From Saccharofermentans sp. (GTDB taxonomy: Bacteria > Bacillota > Clostridia > Saccharofermentanales > Saccharofermentanaceae), in NCBI GenBank assembly GCA_024688685.1, contig JAILDX010000026.1, positions 20,359-84,358 of the forward strand: a DNA stretch of 64,000 nt, written 5' to 3'. The notes beneath the pieces were generated by a model. The model had not been told where the DNA came from. It searched no databases and saw only the letters and a list, made by a program, of their open reading frames with translations. The stretch's first letter is position 1. Each line of letters opens with the position of its first letter. A program made the translations under genes and the position numbers. This document shows, in pieces, positions 54,845-64,000 of the stretch.

Positions 54845-56131
54845 CTACCTGGATTGCATTGTAGGCAGGATCAGATCCGGCATGTAACGAACCATTCTCT
54901 CTGACACTCTGTACGGAAGTTTTTCTTCCTTCAAAACTTTGCAGAACAGATCCAGCGGTTTCCTGTCTTTTGTCAGCAGCTGGAATGTAATACACAATTT
55001 GTCCGGAACAGCATTTACTTCCAGCATAAGATTACCATCTGTTATCGTATAGATGGAATCCATATAATCCGCAATTCCTCCCCAGTCTGTCCTTCCGACA
55101 TAACTTACCATAAAGGTATCGCGGGTATCATTGATGTAGAGACTATGTTTCTTTGCATATTTAGTCTTGGATTTCAGATCCGGCTGCGCATCGACGCCAT
55201 TATGTACTTCCACCTGTTTCCTGAACCACTCGAAACTGTTCTCCGGCTGCATCTGTGTAAGGATCGCACCTCTGGCACGCTGGCTTAATCTCTCAATGGA
55301 CTCATCCTTCATTTCCCAGTCATACTTAACATGAATAAAACGGACAAAGTCTCTGTAGGATTTATCGCAGCCGACATCCTTGCGGTAATCATCCGCAACC
55401 TTACCCGAGATATGCCACCCTTCAACTCTTGGGAAATAATCAGCAGCCGTTTTCATCAATAATGCACTCAGAACAGTATTAGGCGTTCCATCGATCTTCT
55501 TCGCGTAATCCATGAAAGGCTTGCTCTCAAGTTCCAACTCATAGTAATAGATCTCGTTTACAAACGGATTAATGAAATAATTCACGTCTTGCTGCATTCC
55601 GACTTTGCTGCTTTTTTCTTCGTACCGCTTCAGAGGATCATCCACGGGCAGTGCATCAACATCAGGATAAGCATATTCCGCTTCGTCAACAGGTGTTCCC
55701 ACTGCCTTCAGATCAGCAGGGGCTTTGATCGGTCCATACTTCCTGGTCAGATACTGATACAATGTGGTCTTTACCCAATACATTGCTCCAAAGCCGCCGC
55801 ATATGCAATGTGCAAAGTTAAACCATATGCTGTTCCCCTTCCACGTGATCGCGAAAAGGTGTCCGCGCACTCTTTCAGAACCTAGCAGCAGCCGGTCATC
55901 AGTCTCCGGCAAGACAGGGACAGGACGGTCATTGGGCAAAAGGATATAATTCTCATCATCATCCAAACCGACGCGGACTGAAAAATAAGGAAATCTTGTC
56001 ATTGCCTCAACAGCAGCTTCCTTCAAAAGCGCCTCATCGACTGCTTCTGTCATGTTCGCTTTTATACGAACTGTAAAAGCATTTTTCTTCATGTACTCAT
56101 AGAGCAGATACACATCCGGATTAGTTGCCAT
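54845..56131 (-). CDS. CoA-dependent acyltransferase-like protein with altered active site
   Basis: 428 residues of the alcohol-acetyltransferase/condensation-domain superfamily. The expected HxxxDG motif reads FAHCICGGFGAM (His108, then Gly112 in place of Asp), so the His remains and the Asp is lost. The C-terminal half contains the usual DFRKDVG-type and YVGRTDWGG segments. It overlaps an HSL-type esterase gene by 11 bases. The pair could modify an alcohol or lipid ester, but the substituted active site makes catalysis uncertain. Assignment is by motif pattern. Confidence 0.72.
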   Translation of the reverse strand: MATNPDVYLLYEYMKKNAFTVRIKANMTEAVDEALLKEAAVEAMTRFPYFSVRVGLDDDENYILLPNDRPVPVLPETDDRLLLGSERVRGHLFAITWKGNSIWFNFAHCICGGFGAMYWVKTTLYQYLTRKYGPIKAPADLKAVGTPVDEAEYAYPDVDALPVDDPLKRYEEKSSKVGMQQDVNYFINPFVNEIYYYELELESKPFMDYAKKIDGTPNTVLSALLMKTAADYFPRVEGWHISGKVADDYRKDVGCDKSYRDFVRFIHVKYDWEMKDESIERLSQRARGAILTQMQPENSFEWFRKQVEVHNGVDAQPDLKSKTKYAKKHSLYINDTRDTFMVSYVGRTDWGGIADYMDSIYTITDGNLMLEVNAVPDKLCITFQLLTKDRKPLDLFCKVLKEEKLPYRVSERMVRYMPDLILPTMQSR

Positions 56132-57062
56132 AATTACCTCCTTGACCGAATCCTTTTCTCAAAAACTGAACTCTGTTATTTAAATTGTCTCTGACGATCT
56201 GTGTTTTAACCGCTGCATCATAACCGTGAAAGGTGCCTTTAGTTTCAACTATTTTAACATCTGCGCCGGCCAGAGTCAGTTTCTCTCCGTACCTGACCCC
56301 TTCATCATGCAGACAGTCATACTGTGCGACTTCAATATATGTTTGCGGCATTACATCAGGCAGAGGACAATGCATCGGCGATGCAAGCTCCCTCAGTTTC
56401 TGATCCTCACCGCAATAGTAGGTCCACATTTTCGCGTTCGATCTTGAATCCCAGAGAGGAGTATCTGTGTATTCTTTCATGGAATCCGTATCCATATGAG
56501 CATCGGTTACCGGATACGCCAGCATCTGAAGGCATGGCAACTGCAGGTTTTCTGTTTGCCAGCGGTTACATATCAGTGCGGCGATAGAGGCGCCTGCACT
56601 GTCGCCTGCAACTCCGGTCCGTTCCGGATCAACACCAAGCTCCATACTGTGCTCTGTAATATAACGGTATGCAGAAACAGCATCTTCATAGGCAGCAGGA
56701 TATGTGTGTTTTGGCGCCAGACGGTAATGCGGGAAGAACACTTTGCATCCCGTTTCCCCGGCATAGATCATTGCCAGTCTTTTCTGGTATCCTGCAGCTT
56801 TGTAAACGAATCCTCCCCCGTGAACATATAATAATGCCGGAGAATTGCTGTCCGCTCCTGCCGGAGTGAATACCGTTATCTTAAAAGGATCTCCGCTGAA
56901 GCTCTTCACAGTTAATTCTTTCTCTTCTATACCCGCCGGTGTTTTTATAAAATGCCATTCGATGATCTGATATATATTTCCGCCGATAATGACCCCGCGG
57001 TTAAACGGAAAACTTCGTGCGTTTTTCTTCAGTTCCGGATCGATCAACTGCTTATAATCCAA
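56121..57062 (-). CDS. Alpha/beta hydrolase, HSL-type esterase
   Basis: 313 residues. It has an oxyanion HGGGF at residues 81-85, the nucleophile elbow VAGDSAGAS (Ser155), an Asp in VAQYDCLHDEG and His in GTFHGYDA, which together form a complete catalytic triad. No signal peptide is visible, so it acts in the cytoplasm. It probably hydrolyses a short or medium ester. The start is a TTG with GGGAG about 8 bases upstream. First gene of the operon that includes the acyltransferase, YcxB-like and clostripain genes. Confidence 0.9.
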   Translation of the reverse strand: MDYKQLIDPELKKNARSFPFNRGVIIGGNIYQIIEWHFIKTPAGIEEKELTVKSFSGDPFKITVFTPAGADSNSPALLYVHGGGFVYKAAGYQKRLAMIYAGETGCKVFFPHYRLAPKHTYPAAYEDAVSAYRYITEHSMELGVDPERTGVAGDSAGASIAALICNRWQTENLQLPCLQMLAYPVTDAHMDTDSMKEYTDTPLWDSRSNAKMWTYYCGEDQKLRELASPMHCPLPDVMPQTYIEVAQYDCLHDEGVRYGEKLTLAGADVKIVETKGTFHGYDAAVKTQIVRDNLNNRVQFLRKGFGQGGNYGN

Positions 57063-57140
57063 CTCCTGCTGCTCCCATTTGATTTCATTGTTTTAATTTT
57101 ACCAAATCTGCTTGACGGATAACAGTTAATACCATGAAAA

Positions 57141-57166
57141 CAGCCGGAGCACTTCTGCCCCGGCTG
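57141..57166 (-). terminator. Terminator after the gene at 57180
   Basis: CAGCCGGAGCA and TGCCCCGGCTG pair with one G-U, closed by a 4-base loop, followed on the minus strand by TTTTC. The core is nearly identical to the ppdK terminator at 61770. Confidence 0.85.
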
Positions 57167-57179
57167 CGGTGGTTGTAAT

Positions 57180-57677
57180 TTAATCCTTCTTAACCTTATC
57201 CGGATATTTCTCTGCAATCGCATCATACATAACAAGCAGCGGCACAGGGGAATGGTCTCCCTTGACCAGTCTGTCTGTCTCGTCTTTTGGGACTGTATCT
57301 GTCAGCAAGACATCAGGGCCGTCTTGGAGTTCAACATATAAACAAACAGCATTATTGGAAGACCTGTAGCATGTCTCGAACTCATAACTGATTTGCTTGA
57401 TATCCTGAAGGATGATCTCCCTTTTCTTCAGCAATGATGATGTCTTTACTGCTGCTCCGTCGTACTCAACTGATGTTCTCGCCAGGCCCATAAAAACAAA
57501 CGGCAAAACAAAGGCGAGCAGGAACAGCACCACTCCTAACGCATTGTGGAGAGGTAACTTATGAGTCAATCCCTCAAAGAACAGACCCACTCCCGTTATT
57601 CCGAAAACCGCCGCACATGCGTAAGCAATCCAGTTAAAAGCGGTCGGACTCATGTTTGAAATGGTAAACTTTTCCAT
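57180..57677 (-). CDS. Two-helix membrane protein, unknown function
   Basis: 165 residues. Two hydrophobic segments at about 14-34 and 44-64 are followed by a cytoplasmic domain (about 67-150) with alternating strands (TSVEYDGAAVKTSSLLKKRE, IILQDIKQISYEFE). This resembles bacterial PH-like domains, though not strongly. GAGGAG precedes the ATG. It follows the SGNH/DUF6273 gene in the same direction, 32 bases away, and could be cotranscribed with it. Function unknown. Confidence 0.7.
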   Translation of the reverse strand: MEKFTISNMSPTAFNWIAYACAAVFGITGVGLFFEGLTHKLPLHNALGVVLFLLAFVLPFVFMGLARTSVEYDGAAVKTSSLLKKREIILQDIKQISYEFETCYRSSNNAVCLYVELQDGPDVLLTDTVPKDETDRLVKGDHSPVPLLVMYDAIAEKYPDKVKKD

Positions 57678-57709
57678 AATCTCCTCAATCTTAATGCCCG
57701 TGGATGAGT

Positions 57710-60700
57710 TTATTGAATTTCAATCCACATAGCAGGACGAACATAAATCGGGAAATCAACGAAGTTAGCCCCTCGGCCGTAATAGTTGAACATACCGGTT
57801 TTTGAGACGAAGGAAGCGTTGAAGTTATCAATACCCGGTGATCGCAGCCACCACACACATTCTTCCATTCTACCACGTCCTTCTGATGCAGCTTCATATC
57901 TTGCGGCTGCATACTGTGTCGGCAGGCAAACTCTCGCCTCAGTCGAACCAAAATACTTGTGTTCTGCCTCATCAATACTCAGCAGGAACACACGGTCGGT
58001 CGTATCGTTTCCTCCGATCGGGTCATAGAACGGGTTATCATTTTCATTTACAACCGTTGTGTTTACGATTATGTTCTGTTCTTCCCCTCTGAACGCTTCA
58101 TTTATAAAAGATGTGTTCAGCCAGTTTCTTAATGTGCATGTCTCCCAGGTAAACTCTTCTTCCTCAACTGAATGATATGGCTGCCAATCAAGAGCATCGC
58201 GGCTGATAATAAGTGCCTTATTGCCGTCAACTGCGAGCACAAGCCATTCAATCGCCTCCTTGCCGTTTGACAGATCATTATCCTGTTCATAAGAACCGAA
58301 TGTAACATAAGATCCGACTTCTGCGCTTTCCGGAATATGAATTGGTGTATCGGAATGATTGTCAGGAGATGAATCACTATCATCCGTATCACTCTCATTC
58401 ACGTCAATCCACATAGCAGGACGGACACCGAAGTAATCTGTTGTAACAGGGTTAAAGCAATGATCCCAGCAGAGGTCACCTAATTCCGAAACATAACAGG
58501 CGTGTGTATCAGGAATGATATTATCAGGGCTCACGATATCATCAAAATATGTGATCCCTCCGGGGGAACGAAGCCACCATGAGCCCAAGTTGCGTCCGAT
58601 AACATCTTCAGTCAGATAGTAATATAATTGGCCATTAATAAGGCCTTCATAGCGGTCTCTTTCTATTACATCAACACTAACATTGTTATCGATCGCATAT
58701 TGTGTTACTTCAGCCATAAATGACTGACTGTAAGCCCAACCGGGCTCACCAGGATAAACAATATTATCAAAATACTGTATTGCTTCATCAACACTTAAGC
58801 AAAAGATCCTGTCATCAGTGTCATTTCCGCCGTCAATGCCATAAACCGGATTATCAGGATTTGACAATGTTGTTGTTTGGATCAGCTTCTGCTCATCGGA
58901 AGAAAAAGCATCATTGATAAAATCATTATTTAGCCAGTTTCTTAAACTGCAGCTTTCCCAGGTAATTTCCTCATTAACAGTATGGTATGGCTGGCAATCC
59001 AATATATATCTGCTGATGAGCAGCATCTTACCGTCTTGTTCAGAAAGGATCTTCCACTCGATCGGCTCCGCGCCATTTGTCAGATTCCCATCCTGTTCAT
59101 AATGTCCTAAGATTATATAGTCTCCGTCACGGGTCCATGCTGCCTGTCCGTCTGCAGGATCCGGAATCACGATCGCTGACGGCTCGGTGTTCTTACTTAT
59201 CCACAAAGCCGGGCGGACTCCGCTGATACCGCCGTATCCGGCAGCAACACCATAGCCGTTATAGTCCACCTCTCCCTGGACACTGACATATGCTGCACAA
59301 TTGCCGTTTTTTCCCGGAGATCTGAGCCACCATAATGCATAAGAATCTTCCCAGGTATTAACACCCTCCGCATTATCATAGGCATGTGTTGTGGGCGCAG
59401 CTATCCTCGCCTCATTGGATTTGAACAGGGCTTCGGCTTCATAATAGCTCAGCAGGAATACACGATCCTGTGTATCACCTCCGCCTTCTGTACCCCATTC
59501 GGGATTATCTGGATTCTTTACATTTGTCTGTCGTATTATTGCCTTCTCTTCAGCATTAAATGCGCTGTCGTAGAATTCACCGTTCAGCCATTCCCTCATT
59601 GAACAATCTTCCCAGGTCGTGATCTCATCCGAATCGTTGAAAGCTCTTGTCTCAATGACTTTATTTGCCAGCAGGAAATAGCCTTCATCCGTCTCATCCA
59701 TTATTGTCCACTGAATGTCTTCTCCGGCATAATATCCGAAAGTTACCTCAGCACCGACAATAGGCTGCGGCAATGAAGAATCAAGCGACGGGGTCTCAGT
59801 CAGACCTTCCAGCTCGTCGATCTTGTTCTGAAAGCACACTTCGTATCCATAGGTCGCACCTTCTATATTGGGATGCAGAGAAGCTCCGCATAAAATACCA
59901 TAGCTCAGATCCTGATTATCAACCGGTTCAAATTCCCGGATTACATCTCTTATTGGGCCATATGTCCCCGGATTTATGGCTTCGATAATAGGATCAACCT
60001 CCGGTGCGATCACTCCGAGATGAGATGAGTTTAGAACTATCCCGTTTATCCATGGATTAGCCGTATTGACTTCATGATCTTCGAACTCCTTAATTACGTC
60101 AACATACTCGATCCTAAGGCCCTCTTCCTGACATTTACCAATGACTTCCTTTAATTCATTTGTATACTCATCGATCGCCCCATTGATTTCCTTCGCATCA
60201 GAAGGTGTGAAAACGGTAAGAGCGTTTGCGATGTCTCCAACATTGAATTTGGTATTAAATAAATGCTCGTTAAGCAGATGAGGATAGCCGGCAACTAAGA
60301 TGCACGGATGGTCATCTCCGATACTTGCCGCTTCATCTATTTTGTGATAAATATCCTTGAGTCTGTCCAAGATGCTTGGATCTTCCCCGCCGTTTTTATT
60401 CGGATATTTGTTTTTAAGCTTGAATTTTGCCTCTTCCAGCCTAACAGTCAGAATGCACGGATCTGTAAACAAATCATTCATTGCAGCAGTTATAAGTATC
60501 TCCTCAAAACCAAGGTCATTTCCACCAAGAGTTATGGTGATATAATCAGGCACGATCTGCCTTCGCTGTGTCTCTTTAAAAATATCAATCTGGGGATCCA
60601 GCGTAACTTTATCACTGATTGTAGTCTTTGTCTCGTCATCCCATTTCAGGAATTCCTTATCCTGTCCTCCCGTAATGTCCCATGTCACTGCGCCCGAAGC

Positions 60701-61063
60701 AGCAACAAAGTACCAGTGCGGATTGGCATCCGCGGAGTACCTCGAAAAATACATGCTGCCGACATCAGGAAGCACCAATCCACCGCTCCATGCATTTTCA
60801 GATCTGTGGGCAGCCCAATCCTTCAGTGCCCATCCTTCAGAATAACGGTCGCCAAAAAAGGGAGTGATTCCTTCACCTGCTGAATAGGAATCCCCCATAG
60901 AGACTATTACTCCGCTGGTGGTGTGAGATAAAGATTGGTCATTGTTCTGTTCTTTTTGAGAGACTGTATCTGCAACGCAGACCACAGGCAAAAACATGTT
61001 ATAGGCAAAAACTGTTATCAATAATCCGATAACGGGACTCATCAATATCTTTCTAATGAACAT
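57710..61063 (-). CDS. Secreted SGNH hydrolase with three DUF6273 domains
   Basis: 1117 residues. A signal peptide or anchor spans about 8-30. The SGNH/GDSL domain (about 50-415) has GDSYSAGEG (Ser59), GGND at 180-183 and His397 in SLHPNIEG, so the catalytic residues are in place. Three DUF6273-type modules follow at about 436-632, 640-880 and 900-1117. Each contains a W-E-x-C-x-R-x-W-L-N segment, a T-x-D-R-V-F-L-L-S-type segment and a W-W-L-R-S-P-G motif, ending in V-R-P-A-x-W-I. The modules may bind carbohydrate or surface ligands, but their role is unknown. Overall: a surface esterase or lipase. Confidence 0.85.
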   Translation of the reverse strand: MFIRKILMSPVIGLLITVFAYNMFLPVVCVADTVSQKEQNNDQSLSHTTSGVIVSMGDSYSAGEGITPFFGDRYSEGWALKDWAAHRSENAWSGGLVLPDVGSMYFSRYSADANPHWYFVAASGAVTWDITGGQDKEFLKWDDETKTTISDKVTLDPQIDIFKETQRRQIVPDYITITLGGNDLGFEEILITAAMNDLFTDPCILTVRLEEAKFKLKNKYPNKNGGEDPSILDRLKDIYHKIDEAASIGDDHPCILVAGYPHLLNEHLFNTKFNVGDIANALTVFTPSDAKEINGAIDEYTNELKEVIGKCQEEGLRIEYVDVIKEFEDHEVNTANPWINGIVLNSSHLGVIAPEVDPIIEAINPGTYGPIRDVIREFEPVDNQDLSYGILCGASLHPNIEGATYGYEVCFQNKIDELEGLTETPSLDSSLPQPIVGAEVTFGYYAGEDIQWTIMDETDEGYFLLANKVIETRAFNDSDEITTWEDCSMREWLNGEFYDSAFNAEEKAIIRQTNVKNPDNPEWGTEGGGDTQDRVFLLSYYEAEALFKSNEARIAAPTTHAYDNAEGVNTWEDSYALWWLRSPGKNGNCAAYVSVQGEVDYNGYGVAAGYGGISGVRPALWISKNTEPSAIVIPDPADGQAAWTRDGDYIILGHYEQDGNLTNGAEPIEWKILSEQDGKMLLISRYILDCQPYHTVNEEITWESCSLRNWLNNDFINDAFSSDEQKLIQTTTLSNPDNPVYGIDGGNDTDDRIFCLSVDEAIQYFDNIVYPGEPGWAYSQSFMAEVTQYAIDNNVSVDVIERDRYEGLINGQLYYYLTEDVIGRNLGSWWLRSPGGITYFDDIVSPDNIIPDTHACYVSELGDLCWDHCFNPVTTDYFGVRPAMWIDVNESDTDDSDSSPDNHSDTPIHIPESAEVGSYVTFGSYEQDNDLSNGKEAIEWLVLAVDGNKALIISRDALDWQPYHSVEEEEFTWETCTLRNWLNTSFINEAFRGEEQNIIVNTTVVNENDNPFYDPIGGNDTTDRVFLLSIDEAEHKYFGSTEARVCLPTQYAAARYEAASEGRGRMEECVWWLRSPGIDNFNASFVSKTGMFNYYGRGANFVDFPIYVRPAMWIEIQ

Positions 61064-61067
61064 ATAC

Positions 61068-61661
61068 TCATCCCTCCAGATCTAAAGAATCAAGTGTCGC
61101 TGAATCTATCCTGTCCACAACACGGACATCTATTGTTGTGTCGAAAGGTACAGTCAGATAGATACTGTTTGTGGAGAGATCGTAGCTTGCTATCTCACCT
61201 GTCTCGGAAACCTCTATCGGAACGCCTCCTGTATGACTGAGGTTATAAGAAGACGGCGTTGCTGTCAGCTTGCCGTCCACTAATGCGATCGACCATAATT
61301 CACCTTCTGAAGACATATAATATGTTCTGTACATCGGATGCTGTGCGGATGAATCATCTGAGACTACGACAGAATCTGTGAACTCACCTTCAACTGAATA
61401 ATCTGATGTTACCGGATAGTCAGTAAAGCCTCTCGATTTCAGTTCCTCAACTGCATTCTGTTCAGACAGAGTATTCTCTGAGTCCTTAACAGGCGTAACA
61501 GATATTATCTCGGCTCTCTCTTCGAAATATGCTCTGACATCAGGATACTCAATACCCTTCTTTGAATTCTTTACGATCGCATAGATTCCTGTACCCGCCA
61601 GAGCCGCGCCTACAACACTTAATGTGATGATCAAAGGTAATTTGCTGTTCTTTTTATTCAT
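61068..61661 (-). CDS. Membrane-anchored extracellular protein, unknown function
   Basis: 197 residues. One N-terminal membrane helix (about 8-29) is followed by an acidic extracellular domain without recognised motifs. It has several beta-strand stretches (RTYYMSSEGELWSIALVDGKL and SIYLTVPFDTTIDVRVVDR). The ribosome binding site is weak. It lies 4 bases before the SGNH/DUF6273 gene in the same direction, so the two are probably cotranscribed and may work together at the surface. Confidence 0.72.
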   Translation of the reverse strand: MNKKNSKLPLIITLSVVGAALAGTGIYAIVKNSKKGIEYPDVRAYFEERAEIISVTPVKDSENTLSEQNAVEELKSRGFTDYPVTSDYSVEGEFTDSVVVSDDSSAQHPMYRTYYMSSEGELWSIALVDGKLTATPSSYNLSHTGGVPIEVSETGEIASYDLSTNSIYLTVPFDTTIDVRVVDRIDSATLDSLDLEG

Positions 61662-61769
61662 AAAACAAACCCAACCACATAATTAATAAACAAAAATATA
61701 ATAACACTTAAATAAAATGAAGATGCCTAAATCACCAACTAATTTCAAAATATAAGGTAATTCCGTTAC

Positions 61770-61798
61770 AAAAAAAGCCGGAGCATTTCTGCCCCGGC
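61770..61798 (-). terminator. Terminator after ppdK
   Basis: GCCGGAGCA (61777-61785) and TGCCCCGGC (61790-61798) with a 4-base loop, followed on the minus strand by seven U. On the transcript the loop reads GAAA, a GNRA tetraloop. Confidence 0.92.
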
Positions 61799-61823
61799 CT
61801 TGATCAGCTTATATAACTGAAGA

Positions 61824-64000
61824 TTACTTTCTTGCGATAGCTGCCTGTGCTGCTGCAAGTCTTGCGATCGGTACTCTGAAAGGTGAGCAGGATACATAAT
61901 CCAGACCGATTGCATCGCAGAACTCAACAGACGTCGGGTCGCCGCCGTGCTCGCCGCAGATACCGATGTGGAGGTCAGGGTTAACGCCCTTACCAAGATC
62001 GATAGCCATCTTCATGAGCTTGCCTACGCCGTTCTGATCGAGACGTGCGAACGGATCAGACTCGAAGATCTTTGACTCGTAGTAAGCCTCGAGGAACTTA
62101 CCGGAATCGTCACGTGAGAAACCGAACGTCATCTGTGTGAGGTCATTTGTACCGAAGCAGAAGAATGCAGCTTCCTTACCGATCTCGTCAGCTGTAAGAG
62201 CAGCTCTCGGGATCTCGATCATTGTACCAACGGAATACTTGAGGTCAGAACCTGCAGCTGCGATCTCAGCGTCTGCTGTCTCAACAACTACTGCCTTAAC
62301 AACCTTGAGCTCCTTAACATCACCGATGAGCGGGATCATGATCTCAGGCTCGATCTTCCAGTCAGCATGTGCCTTCTTAACGTTAAGAGCAGCGCGGATA
62401 ACAGCCTTTGTCTGCATCTTAGCGATCTCAGGATATGTAACTGCAAGACGGCATCCACGGTGACCCATCATAGGGTTGAACTCATGGAGAGAATCAATGA
62501 TATTCTTGATGTCTTCTACAGACTTGCCCTTTGCATCAGCGAGCTTCTTGATGTCAGCTTCCTCTGTGGGAACGAATTCGTGAAGCGGGGGATCCAGGAA
62601 TCTGATAGTTACAGGATAACCCTCGAGAGCCTCATAGAGAGCCTCGAAATCAGACTGCTGCATAGGGAGGATCTTCTCAAGAGCCTCTTCTCTCTCTTCA
62701 ACGGAATCAGAGCAGATCATCTCACGGAAAGCATCGATCCTGCCTTCGCCGAAGAACATGTGCTCTGTACGGCAGAGACCGATACCCTCTGCACCGAGCT
62801 CACGAGCCTTCTTAGCATCGCGGGGTGTATCAGCATTTGTTCTTACCTTAAGTCTTCTGAACTCATCAGCCCAAGCCATGATGCGGCCGAACTCCCCTGC
62901 GATAGTAGCATCAACTGTAGGGATAATACCGTCGTAGATCTTACCTGTAGAACCATCGATGGAGATCTCATCACCCTCGTGGTATTCCTTGCCTGCAAGT
63001 GTGAACTTCTTGTTAGCTTCGTCCATAGCGATGTCACCACAGCCTGATACACAGCATGTACCCATACCACGTGCAACAACTGCTGCGTGAGATGTCATAC
63101 CGCCACGAACCGTGAGGATACCCTGTGAAGCCTTCATCCCCTCGATATCCTCAGGGGATGTCTCGAGACGTACGAGAACTACCTTCTTACCTGCAGCCTT
63201 CCACTCCTTTGCGTCTTCAGCTGTGAATACGATCTGACCGCAAGCAGCTCCGGGGGATGCACCAAGTGCCTGAGCAATAGGTGTAGCAGCCTTGAGTGCT
63301 GTTGCATCGAACTGAGGGTGGAGCAGTGTATCGAGGTTACGGGGATCGATCATTGCAACTGCCTCTTCCTTTGTTCTCATGCCTTCGTCAACGAGATCGC
63401 ATGCAATCTTAAGAGCAGCCTGAGCTGTTCTCTTACCGTTTCTTGTCTGGAGCATGTAGAGCTTACCGTGCTCAACTGTAAACTCCATATCCTGCATATC
63501 ACGGTAGTGATTCTCAAGGATGGAGCAAACCTCTGTGAACTGCTTGAAAGCCTCGGGGAACTTCTGTTCCATCTCAGCTATCTTCATAGGAGTACGAACG
63601 CCTGCAACAACGTCCTCACCCTGAGCGTTTGTAAGGAACTCACCGAAGAGACCCTTAGCGCCTGTAGCAGGGTCACGTGTGAAAGCAACACCTGTACCGC
63701 AGTCATCACCCATGTTACCGAAAGCCATTGACTGTACGTTAACAGCTGTACCCCATGAATAAGGGATATCGTTATCTCTTCTGTAAACGTTTGCACGGGG
63801 GTTATCCCATGAACGGAATACAGCCTTGATAGCGCCCATGAGCTGCTCCTTAGGATCGACAGGGAAATCTACGCCGATCTTAGCCTTGTACTCAGCCTTG
63901 AACTGGCCTGCGAGTACCTTGAGGTCGTCAGCTGTGAGCTCAACGTCCTGAGTTACGCCCTTTTCTTCCTTCATCTTGTCGATAAGCTCTTCAAAGTATT
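61824..64000 (-). CDS. ppdK: Pyruvate phosphate dikinase, C-terminal part (cut by window edge)
   Basis: Interconverts pyruvate, ATP and phosphate with phosphoenolpyruvate, AMP and pyrophosphate. About 725 C-terminal residues are visible; the family length is about 870-880, so the N-terminal part of the nucleotide domain is outside. The frame continues upstream of the first internal ATG (63974) to the edge. The swivelling domain has the phospho-histidine motif GGMTSHAAVVARGMGTCCV. The PEP-binding barrel ends with GICGEHGGDP (active-site Cys). A glycolytic role is common in anaerobic clostridia. Confidence 0.95.
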   Translation of the reverse strand, partial: YFEELIDKMKEEKGVTQDVELTADDLKVLAGQFKAEYKAKIGVDFPVDPKEQLMGAIKAVFRSWDNPRANVYRRDNDIPYSWGTAVNVQSMAFGNMGDDCGTGVAFTRDPATGAKGLFGEFLTNAQGEDVVAGVRTPMKIAEMEQKFPEAFKQFTEVCSILENHYRDMQDMEFTVEHGKLYMLQTRNGKRTAQAALKIACDLVDEGMRTKEEAVAMIDPRNLDTLLHPQFDATALKAATPIAQALGASPGAACGQIVFTAEDAKEWKAAGKKVVLVRLETSPEDIEGMKASQGILTVRGGMTSHAAVVARGMGTCCVSGCGDIAMDEANKKFTLAGKEYHEGDEISIDGSTGKIYDGIIPTVDATIAGEFGRIMAWADEFRRLKVRTNADTPRDAKKARELGAEGIGLCRTEHMFFGEGRIDAFREMICSDSVEEREEALEKILPMQQSDFEALYEALEGYPVTIRFLDPPLHEFVPTEEADIKKLADAKGKSVEDIKNIIDSLHEFNPMMGHRGCRLAVTYPEIAKMQTKAVIRAALNVKKAHADWKIEPEIMIPLIGDVKELKVVKAVVVETADAEIAAAGSDLKYSVGTMIEIPRAALTADEIGKEAAFFCFGTNDLTQMTFGFSRDDSGKFLEAYYESKIFESDPFARLDQNGVGKLMKMAIDLGKGVNPDLHIGICGEHGGDPTSVEFCDAIGLDYVSCSPFRVPIARLAAAQAAIARK

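Overview
The window is a 64 kb gene-dense chromosomal segment of an anaerobic, Gram-positive-type bacterium of the class Clostridia. A Lachnospiraceae or Oscillospiraceae-like lineage is my inference. The evidence is the Pta-AckA acetate pathway, pyruvate phosphate dikinase, a TmcAL (YlbM)-type enzyme, YhgE/Pip, YfhO, DUF6273 and Asp23-type domains, strong AGGAGG ribosome binding sites and sigma-A promoters. There is no CRISPR array, transposon, phage or rRNA operon. One tRNA-Gly(GCC) lies at 27648-27722. No stretch longer than about 300 bases lacks a gene. The longest gaps (18560-18830 and 20112-20369) hold a compound palindrome and a small leader ORF.

Left part (1-15.7 kb), all on the minus strand. 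A long colinear run goes from pcrA through dgt, a YfbR-like nucleotidase, a membrane-anchored glucosaminidase, a cohesin-like surface protein, GtrA, folC and a tail-anchored protein to thrC, which is cut by the left edge. Upstream is pta-ackA with its own promoter and terminator, then an unknown membrane-anchored protein.

Middle left (15.7-27.7 kb). This holds tmcAL, rpsT, a TrmH-type rRNA methyltransferase, small membrane proteins and metY. metY follows a sigma-A promoter and an 18-codon upstream ORF. Next is a YfhO - glycosyltransferase - DUF2752 - DUF4190 operon, diverging from a YhgE/Pip protein and a TetR regulator.

Centre (27.8-43.2 kb). This is a complete type IV pilus locus. pilB, pilT, pilC, pilM, pilN-like, pilO-like, two very short pilins and two minor prepilins read leftward. 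The prepilin peptidase gene diverges from pilB and heads an operon with YebC, a P-loop/Asp23 fusion, DUF6062 and a DsrE-like protein. A 684-residue PilX/GspK-like protein reads back toward it.

Right part (43.3-64 kb). This holds two further YfhO proteins with a DEDDh exonuclease and a divergent dagK - foldase-like pair. A four-gene operon follows (HSL-type esterase, degenerate acyltransferase, YcxB-like protein, clostripain). Then come a secreted SGNH hydrolase with three DUF6273 domains and ppdK, cut by the right edge.

Most notable are the metY leader peptide, the P-loop/Asp23 fusion in the prepilin peptidase operon, the minimal pilins beside a giant minor pilin, a compound palindrome, three genes whose -10 box implies leaderless mRNA, and an acyltransferase that has lost its active-site Asp. 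Coordinates were read by eye. Family names rest on recognised motifs, not on database searches.
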